A DNA stretch of 46,598 bases from Candidatus Magasanikiibacteriota bacterium (GTDB lineage: Bacteria > Patescibacteriota > Patescibacteriia > Magasanikbacterales > UBA922): the NCBI GenBank assembly GCA_018652595.1, contig JABIBU010000018.1, forward strand, positions 1 through 46,598. The letters run 5' to 3'. Below are positions 41,480 to 46,598 of the stretch, piece after piece. The first letter of the stretch is position 1, and every line of letters begins with the position of its first letter. The notes below the pieces were generated by a model that saw nothing but the letters and a program-made list of their open reading frames with translations, had not been told where the DNA came from and searched no databases. The translations under genes were made by a program, and so were the position numbers.

Positions 41480-41836
41480 CTAAAATCTGCCTGTTACAAA
41501 CTTAGTTATTGCATAGGCACTCAAAGTAATAATTAGACCAATTATTGTACTTATTATAATTTTTTGAGCTTTTTTTATTGTCTCTTCTTCACCACGAGCG
41601 GTCATCCAGAGATAGCCCGCGTAGACCATTAAGATCAAGAATATAAGCCCAACCAAACTAAGAGCAGCATTTATTCCAGTACCGACCACATCTTCTATAT
41701 TTTTTTCTGTTACACCAGCCTTGCCTGCCACTGAGCCCGCAACACTGTTGGCGCTACCTAGCCCTGCTGCAAAAATAGGAGTGACACAAGAAAACAAAAC
41801 AAATGCAATCGTGGTCAATAAAATAATTTTTTTCAT
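41480..41836 (-). CDS. T4SS pilin-like protein
   Basis: A 118-residue core-only paralog, the shortest complete member. It has a signal sequence (about 1-23), TM1, YAGYLWMTARGEEETIKKAQ and TM2, and ends KFVTGRF. The frame reaches 41875, but the first ATG there overlaps the previous gene's end, and MKKIILLTT at 41836 begins a proper signal peptide. Confidence 0.82.
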   Translation of the reverse strand: MKKIILLTTIAFVLFSCVTPIFAAGLGSANSVAGSVAGKAGVTEKNIEDVVGTGINAALSLVGLIFLILMVYAGYLWMTARGEEETIKKAQKIIISTIIGLIITLSAYAITKFVTGRF

Positions 41837-41859
41837 AATTTTAAATTTAATAATTATAA

Positions 41860-42573
41860 TTAGAAAGGGTTCCATTCAGCATTTTCCCACTTATCACTAA
41901 ATTCCCATTCGCTATTTTCTATTTTTATTTGTACTGCCTTTTGGCATGCCTTTTCACCTTCATCGCCCTTTAAATCAGGCACCCACTGACCATCCTCTGG
42001 AATACTTATATCTTGAGTCGAATAATCTTTTATTTGTACCAGCACATCACATTGTGCTTTTGTCAGTAAGCTTCCTGTCCAACCAGACTGACCAACCCCA
42101 GCAAAACCACCCTCTGTCTCCCACCTGTCGAGACAGCAACCGGTTGGGTCTCCCTCAACAGCATCTGGAACGTCCTTGTCCGTGGTAGATGATCCAGACT
42201 GTCCAGATATTATTCTACTTGTTATAAAATTAGTCATCGCATATGCACCCACAACTATTAATAACCCTATTATAGCACCAATTACAGTACTTTTTGCTTT
42301 TGTAATGCTTTCTTCATTTCCTCTGGCAAGCAACCACTTGAAACCACCATAAAAAATAATTATAAAAAATACTATTGCCACGAGAGCTAGAGCGGCCTTT
42401 AGTACATAACCACCTACAACTGTTATATCAGACTCTACCACCCCAGTCTTCGTCACAGCCTTGCTAAGCTCATCTTGAGCATCTGTGGCTTTCAATTTTT
42501 GGGCAAAAGCAAATGAAGGTAGTAATAGCACTATCATTGCTATAAAAATTATAATTGTTTTTTTTATTTTCAT
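41860..42573 (-). CDS. T4SS pilin-like protein with extracellular domain
   Basis: A ~237-residue paralog. It has a signal sequence (about 1-24), TM1 (about 50-75), FYGGFKWLLARGNEESITKAK and TM2 (about 88-112). A ~115-residue outer domain follows with GCCLDRWETEGGFAG, a later QCDVL and ACQKAV, rich in Trp and acidic residues. Only a few Cys are present, so it differs from the next three. The ATG at 42573 is four bases after the previous stop. Confidence 0.8.
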   Translation of the reverse strand: MKIKKTIIIFIAMIVLLLPSFAFAQKLKATDAQDELSKAVTKTGVVESDITVVGGYVLKAALALVAIVFFIIIFYGGFKWLLARGNEESITKAKSTVIGAIIGLLIVVGAYAMTNFITSRIISGQSGSSTTDKDVPDAVEGDPTGCCLDRWETEGGFAGVGQSGWTGSLLTKAQCDVLVQIKDYSTQDISIPEDGQWVPDLKGDEGEKACQKAVQIKIENSEWEFSDKWENAEWNPF

Positions 42574-42577
42574 AATT

Positions 42578-43426
42578 TTATTTTTCTTCCCAAACACACA
42601 CACCAGTTTGGGCCTGCATTTCTTGGCAGTCTTCTTTGTCTTTTAGACTCCAGCACTCTACTTCATTATCAATATTCGGATTTTTTAAAATACATTCGTC
42701 TTCGTTAATTGGAACACAGTACAGTTCACAAACGTCGTTTTGAACATCATTACCAATAATACCACACACATCACCAGGAAACGGAAAGCAGGTGCCAGTA
42801 CATATCTCAGACAATCCTACACCAGTCGCATGACAACCATCTTCATCTTCATCTTCATCTTCACCATCTTCATCTTCACCATCCGCACTCTCCACCTCAC
42901 CACAACACATCTCATCACTAACAGAACAAAGTTTCTTTTCCCAGGTATCTCCCTTGTTTTCTATATCCTCATACTCACCTGGTATGGTACATTCGGTAAT
43001 TTTCTTACACTCCCAATCAGGATGCTCAGTAGCACAAGTTTTTGCCTCTGTATTACCAGTATTAGTCTCGCCCATTATACCTGTAAAAACAAAGTTGGTA
43101 ATGGCATAGGAGGCCACCACTATTATAATACCAATAATGGCTCCAGTAATAGTGTCCATTGCTTTCTTTTCCATTTCTTGATTTCCCCTGGCCAACATCC
43201 AAGTGACGCCACCAAAAAGCATGAGGGCAAAAAACAAAACACCAATCATTGATAGACCTGCACCTATTAAATTTCCCACTATATTTGTTATCTCACCAGA
43301 CTTAAGCCCTGCCGCACCACCAGTCGCCTTATATCCATAGTCAGTCGCCAACACAGGAACAACAAAAAAACTAATCACACCAAACATAACCAGGAATATA
43401 ATTAATTTTTTATTTATTTTTGACAT
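42578..43426 (-). CDS. T4SS pilin-like protein with Cys-rich domain
   Basis: A ~282-residue paralog. It has a signal sequence, TM1, FGGVTWMLARGNQEMEKKAMD and TM2 (about 97-120), then a ~155-residue domain. This opens with CATEHPDWECKKITEC, closes a first unit with EMCCGEVE, passes through an Asp/Glu repeat (EDEDGEDEDEDED, coded by a GAAGAT-type microsatellite near 42838-42885), and continues with about 14 more Cys to a terminal GVCVWEEK. Disulfide bonding outside the cell is likely. Confidence 0.82.
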   Translation of the reverse strand: MSKINKKLIIFLVMFGVISFFVVPVLATDYGYKATGGAAGLKSGEITNIVGNLIGAGLSMIGVLFFALMLFGGVTWMLARGNQEMEKKAMDTITGAIIGIIIVVASYAITNFVFTGIMGETNTGNTEAKTCATEHPDWECKKITECTIPGEYEDIENKGDTWEKKLCSVSDEMCCGEVESADGEDEDGEDEDEDEDGCHATGVGLSEICTGTCFPFPGDVCGIIGNDVQNDVCELYCVPINEDECILKNPNIDNEVECWSLKDKEDCQEMQAQTGVCVWEEK

Positions 43427-43437
43427 AACAAATATTT

Positions 43438-44247
43438 TTATTCCCACTTACACAGATTAGTTTTATCTTCTACTAAAACACAGTTATCCTCATCCACAAC
43501 ACATACTTCATCCATGTTTATACCATCTTTCACCTGACAAAAGTCCTCTTTTACACAGTATTGACTACAGAGAGCATTAACAAAACTATCTTCCGCCTCA
43601 CAATTATCAGCAGTACAATCTTGTAAACAAAAATCATTAATTGATTTGGTCCCAGCCTGACATGATGCTTTTGCCTTACAGCATTTTATCTCGTCACCCT
43701 GACCAGGAGCATTGCACAGGTCATCATCTGCTTTTTCACCTTCTGCAGTGCTACAGTCGACCGAAATCCTACAAGACCAATCATCACTTTTTTGTGTGGT
43801 CGCACAAGTATCACAACCAGCAAAAGTGCCGGATTTACCAGAACACTTGGAGGAATCACTGGAAGACCCACCAGATGAATAAGAGCTACCCTCTATTCCT
43901 TTGAAAACAAAGTTGGTAATTGCATAAGAAGACGCCACTATTATAATACCTATGATAGCTCCGGTAATAGTATTGAGGGCCTTTTTTTCCATTTCTTGAT
44001 TGCCTCTGGCCAACATCCAAGTAATACCACCAAAAAGCATGAGAGCAAAAAATAAAATTCCCACCAGAGTAAGGCCGGCACCAATTAAATTTCCTACTAT
44101 AACAGGAATTGTGTCTGATGTCGTAAGTCCTGCCTTATCGCTTGTTGCCTTTAGGCCCAGATCGCCCGCCAGTGCAGGGGTAACAAAAAAACAAATGAAC
44201 CCAATCGCTATAAAAAAAATAATTAATTTTTTATTTATTTTGGACAT
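43438..44247 (-). CDS. T4SS pilin-like protein with Cys-rich domain
   Basis: A 269-residue paralog, closest to the 42578 gene in its core (FGGITWMLARGNQEMEKKAL and a near-identical signal peptide MSKINKKLIIF). The outer part starts with a Ser/Gly linker (SSYSSGGSSSDSS), then CDTCATTQKSDDWSCR, KCCKAKASC and several Cys pairs, ending NLCKWE. The Cys module layout matches its neighbours, while the sequences between cysteines have diverged strongly. Confidence 0.82.
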   Translation of the reverse strand: MSKINKKLIIFFIAIGFICFFVTPALAGDLGLKATSDKAGLTTSDTIPVIVGNLIGAGLTLVGILFFALMLFGGITWMLARGNQEMEKKALNTITGAIIGIIIVASSYAITNFVFKGIEGSSYSSGGSSSDSSKCSGKSGTFAGCDTCATTQKSDDWSCRISVDCSTAEGEKADDDLCNAPGQGDEIKCCKAKASCQAGTKSINDFCLQDCTADNCEAEDSFVNALCSQYCVKEDFCQVKDGINMDEVCVVDEDNCVLVEDKTNLCKWE

Positions 44248-44267
44248 GAATATTTTTAAAACTATTT

Positions 44268-45299
44268 TTACTTATACTCGCAAATTTCTTCCGCATTGGG
44301 ACAATCAAACTCGTCTAATGTTTGGCAAAGATCAGAGTCAGGACCAGAATAAACACAGGATCCTGATTCACCAGAACACCACAACTCTACATCAAAATCT
44401 AATAGGCTTATTGGAGATACCTCCCCACAAGCCTTACTTGGCGCAAGAGCACTGTTGGACTGACACTTTTCACTTAACTTTTCACTTGCTTTCGCTTTAC
44501 AAGTTGCCTCGCTCCCACCTTCTGTAGCAGTACAACAAATCTCATCGTTTGCATCGCATTTATTTTTTATCCAGTTCGTACCTGGCCCAACCCCCAGAGC
44601 ATTATAATCCGACAAGCCACATGCGGTCAACTTCTGACAGCTCCAATTGGGATTATGCTGTTCACACAAACCTAGCGTTTTTGGTTCAGTGCCATCATCT
44701 TCATCCTCTTTTGGTTTTTCGCCATCACCTTCTATGGCCGTACAACAAATCTCATCGTTTGCATCGCATTTACTTTTTATCCAATTCATACCTGGCCCAA
44801 CCCCCAGAGCATTATAATCCGACAAGCCACATGCGGTCAACTTCTGACAGCTCCAATTGGGATTATGTTTTTTACACGGACTCACTATTTTTGGTGAGTC
44901 TATATCTGTGACAGAGGACGAAGAGGATGAAGGAGTATTTAAGTTCTGACCAACATTACTAAAAAGAAAGCCAACCAAGACATAAGAAGACAACACTATT
45001 ACCACCCCAATAGTTGCCCCAATCATTATTCCTCCGGCTTTTTTTTCTCTTTCTTGATTGCCCGCAGCACTCATCCATACGACACCACCATAGACCATTA
45101 GTGCGAAAAATAAAATACCAACCAATGACAAAACAGCACCAAGCAGTTCACCTATCATTGTTTGCAAAGAAGCACCCTTAAAATTAGTTATGGGTGTTTG
45201 GTCAGCTGTAACATCTATTCCATACTGAGCATGAACAACAAAAAAAGGTGTAAATAGTATTACAATAATTATTACGAGAAGGTAAAACTTTTTTGACAT
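44268..45299 (-). CDS. T4SS pilin-like protein with duplicated Cys module
   Basis: A ~343-residue paralog, the largest. After the core (YGGVVWMSAAGNQEREKKAGG, TM2 about 95-118) and a Ser-rich linker come two almost identical ~55-residue units. Each holds HNPNWSCQKLTACGLSDYNA, NWIK(S/N)KCDANDEICC and an acidic spacer. A third Cys-rich part follows, ending EEICEYK. The repeats (about 44525-44662 and 44743-44872) are near-identical in DNA too, so the duplication is recent. The frame extends to a TTG at 45305; the ATG at 45299 is preferred. Confidence 0.83.
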   Translation of the reverse strand: MSKKFYLLVIIIVILFTPFFVVHAQYGIDVTADQTPITNFKGASLQTMIGELLGAVLSLVGILFFALMVYGGVVWMSAAGNQEREKKAGGIMIGATIGVVIVLSSYVLVGFLFSNVGQNLNTPSSSSSSVTDIDSPKIVSPCKKHNPNWSCQKLTACGLSDYNALGVGPGMNWIKSKCDANDEICCTAIEGDGEKPKEDEDDGTEPKTLGLCEQHNPNWSCQKLTACGLSDYNALGVGPGTNWIKNKCDANDEICCTATEGGSEATCKAKASEKLSEKCQSNSALAPSKACGEVSPISLLDFDVELWCSGESGSCVYSGPDSDLCQTLDEFDCPNAEEICEYK

Positions 45300-45319
45300 A
45301 GCCAATAAATATCTACTTC

Positions 45320-45724
45320 TTATTCCACATCACTATACTGAAATCCCCCACCTTTGGTTGCCTCCAAAATACGAGTAGTCACAAAACGAGTAATAGAATA
45401 AGCTGTTAAAATAATAACTAAACCTATTACCGCTGCCATTAATATTTTTTGTGCATCTTTTACATTTTCTTCATTACCACCAGCAGTCATCCATTTGAAC
45501 CCTGCATATAAAACTATCACCAAAGCGATCGTACCCAAAAGCCCCAAAACAACTCTAACCATCATCGCCACTGTAAACCTAACATCCTGACTTCCAAGAC
45601 CTGAGTGCGCCCCATAGTCCAGACCTATATAGGGCCCAGTTCCTGCCTTTACTGCTGACAAGAAAAAAAACATTCCTACTACAAAAAATAGTAGAAACAA
45701 CCCAACTACGATTCCTTTTTTCAT
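45320..45724 (-). CDS. T4SS pilin-like protein
   Basis: A 134-residue core-only paralog. It has a signal sequence (about 1-28), TM1 (about 52-75), YAGFKWMTAGGNEENVKDAQ and TM2 (about 93-118), with a short tail FQYSDVE. It belongs to a sub-group with the 45799 and 40058 genes (WMTAGG.EE and a GL(G/)..DVR(F/T)T lead-in). Confidence 0.82.
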   Translation of the reverse strand: MKKGIVVGLFLLFFVVGMFFFLSAVKAGTGPYIGLDYGAHSGLGSQDVRFTVAMMVRVVLGLLGTIALVIVLYAGFKWMTAGGNEENVKDAQKILMAAVIGLVIILTAYSITRFVTTRILEATKGGGFQYSDVE

Positions 45725-45798
45725 ATTGTGTATATTAATAATTACTTTGCTCCACCCCCGAAGAGGCGGAACATAATAATAATTACTATAAAGCAGTC

Positions 45799-46242
45799 TT
45801 ATTCTACTGGAAATTCGCTATATGCGTCAAACTCAGAAGTAGCCGTATAAAGTTGCATCAATACGAATCTAGCGATGGCGTAGGCACTAAGAATAATGGC
45901 CAAACCAATAACACCAGAAAATATAATTTTGCGAGCTTCACCAACCTTTTCTTCGTTACCACCAGCAGTCATCCAACGAAAGCCACCCCAAAGTACGATT
46001 ACTACAGCTACGATACCAAGAAGCCCTAAAGCTACGTTGATAATACTAGCTATTGTAGTTCTCACATCTTCCTTTCCAAGACCTGTCTCATCTGCATAAC
46101 CAATACCAAAAGGGTCTACAGGTGCCACAGGATCATCATCAGCTACTACTGGCAATGCAGGGACAAATAATAATCCCATCACAAAAACAGCAGCAATAGT
46201 CATTACAATTTTATATTTAACTAATTTTGTCAATAAATACAT
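45799..46242 (-). CDS. T4SS pilin-like protein
   Basis: A 147-residue paralog. It has a signal sequence (about 12-33), the lead-in DETGLGKEDVRTTIASIIN, TM1 (about 70-90), WGGFRWMTAGGNEEKVGEARK and TM2 (about 103-127), with an acidic tail. Unusually for this window, a purine-rich Shine-Dalgarno (AAGGGGGTGAG) lies ~5 bases before the ATG. This may mean higher expression, as expected for a major pilin subunit. Confidence 0.84.
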   Translation of the reverse strand: MYLLTKLVKYKIVMTIAAVFVMGLLFVPALPVVADDDPVAPVDPFGIGYADETGLGKEDVRTTIASIINVALGLLGIVAVVIVLWGGFRWMTAGGNEEKVGEARKIIFSGVIGLAIILSAYAIARFVLMQLYTATSEFDAYSEFPVE

Positions 46243-46292
46243 GTTCTCACCCCCTTTCTTTTAAAGGATCTCATATTTTATTTTTTATACTT

Positions 46293-46598
46293 TTATGGAA
46301 TATTAAGACCTGTCGTAGGACCAGAACTTCCTTGTTCTCTCGCACCAATTCCTTCTAGTACCAACCCTAGTATAGCATAACTACCAAAAATTAGAAACAG
46401 TCCAATGACTGCCCACATCATAGTTTGGCTACCTTTTTTTACCTTTTCTGCACTGCCGGCAGAAGTAAGCCAAAGGAAACCACCATAGACAAAAACCAAT
46501 AGTGTAACTGATCCCAAAATACTCATTCCTTTAGAAACTATTTTACCAAGCAAGATTCTAATATCTGTAGTACCAAGAGGATTGTCCAATTTTACAAA
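46293..46598 (-). CDS. T4SS pilin-like protein (partial, runs off window)
   Basis: The visible ~101 residues cover the lead-in DNPLGTTDIRILLGKIV, TM1, YGGFLWLTSAGSAEKVKKGSQ and TM2, with a tail ending TTGLNIP. The frame stays open to the window edge, so the signal peptide and start lie further right. WMTA is WLTS and EE is AE here. The array may continue beyond the window. Confidence 0.8.
   Translation of the reverse strand, partial: FVKLDNPLGTTDIRILLGKIVSKGMSILGSVTLLVFVYGGFLWLTSAGSAEKVKKGSQTMMWAVIGLFLIFGSYAILGLVLEGIGAREQGSSGPTTGLNIP

Noticed and set aside
44549-44911. 120-codon plus frame with an internal repeat
   Set aside because: The repeat simply mirrors the duplicated Cys module of the gene on the other strand.

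Overview
The window looks like a low-GC chromosome segment from a Candidate Phyla Radiation / Patescibacteria (Parcubacteria-like) bacterium. This is inferred from several things. Genes are short and mostly lack Shine-Dalgarno sequences. A 23S rRNA gene sits without a 16S upstream. Proteins include an rpsO-NYN-pnp operon, a slipin, a CopA cluster and a tandem run of 'type IV secretion system pilin' proteins typical of that group. TGA is used as a stop (for example in the Xer recombinase), so this is the standard bacterial code. Sigma70-type promoters with an exact 17-bp spacer are easy to find, and several place the start of transcription almost at the ATG (leaderless mRNAs).

Layout. 1-2122: 5' two-thirds of 23S rRNA (minus), preceded by a structured leader and a promoter-to-terminator unit that may be a small RNA. 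2.7-4.8 kb: M23 lipoprotein peptidase, a foreign-looking small gene, a nested palindromic element. 4.8-13.6 kb: copper/thiol stress cluster (CopA ATPase, HMA-SafE-cupredoxin fusion, Cys-rich protein, DUF411, DsbA-like oxidoreductase, small membrane proteins) downstream of an ECF sigma factor and a candidate anti-sigma factor. 13.6-17.4 kb: tRNA-Leu, pnp, NYN protein, rpsO with structured leaders. 17.5-23.4 kb (plus): rpiB, rpe, trxB, a 57-residue DnaJ-type zinc-finger protein, a PfkB kinase and two ATP-grasp ligases. 23.5-30.6 kb: housekeeping and hypothetical genes, a Xer-type recombinase, tRNA-Arg, slipin.

30.6-38.4 kb appears to be an integrated mobile element of about 7.7 kb. It has a large serine recombinase at one end, whose last codons overlap a copy of the tRNA-His 3' end, and an intact tRNA-His at the other. 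Between them lie a Schlafen AlbA_2 protein, a secreted nuclease, a zinc-ribbon membrane protein, a candidate structured RNA, a GC-rich HAD phosphatase, a gene II/X-like replication initiator and a hairpin that could be its origin. Just outside are two decayed tRNA-His copies. The outer one has a consensus promoter but carries a palindromic element in its D-loop, so the element-edge copy may now be the working tRNA-His.

39.2-46.6 kb: a GT2 glycosyltransferase and eleven tandem VirB2/TrbC-like pilin paralogs, four with large C-terminal extensions (three of them sharing a Cys-rich module). The last runs off the window. The array probably builds variable surface or secretion structures. The DsbA-like protein could supply disulfides to the Cys-rich members (inference).

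Palindromic REP/MITE-like elements are scattered throughout, including inside a tRNA, a coding sequence and 5' leaders. Four genes with distinctly higher GC, strong Shine-Dalgarno sites and isolated transcription units (4106, 19779, 25450, 35177) stand out from the background.
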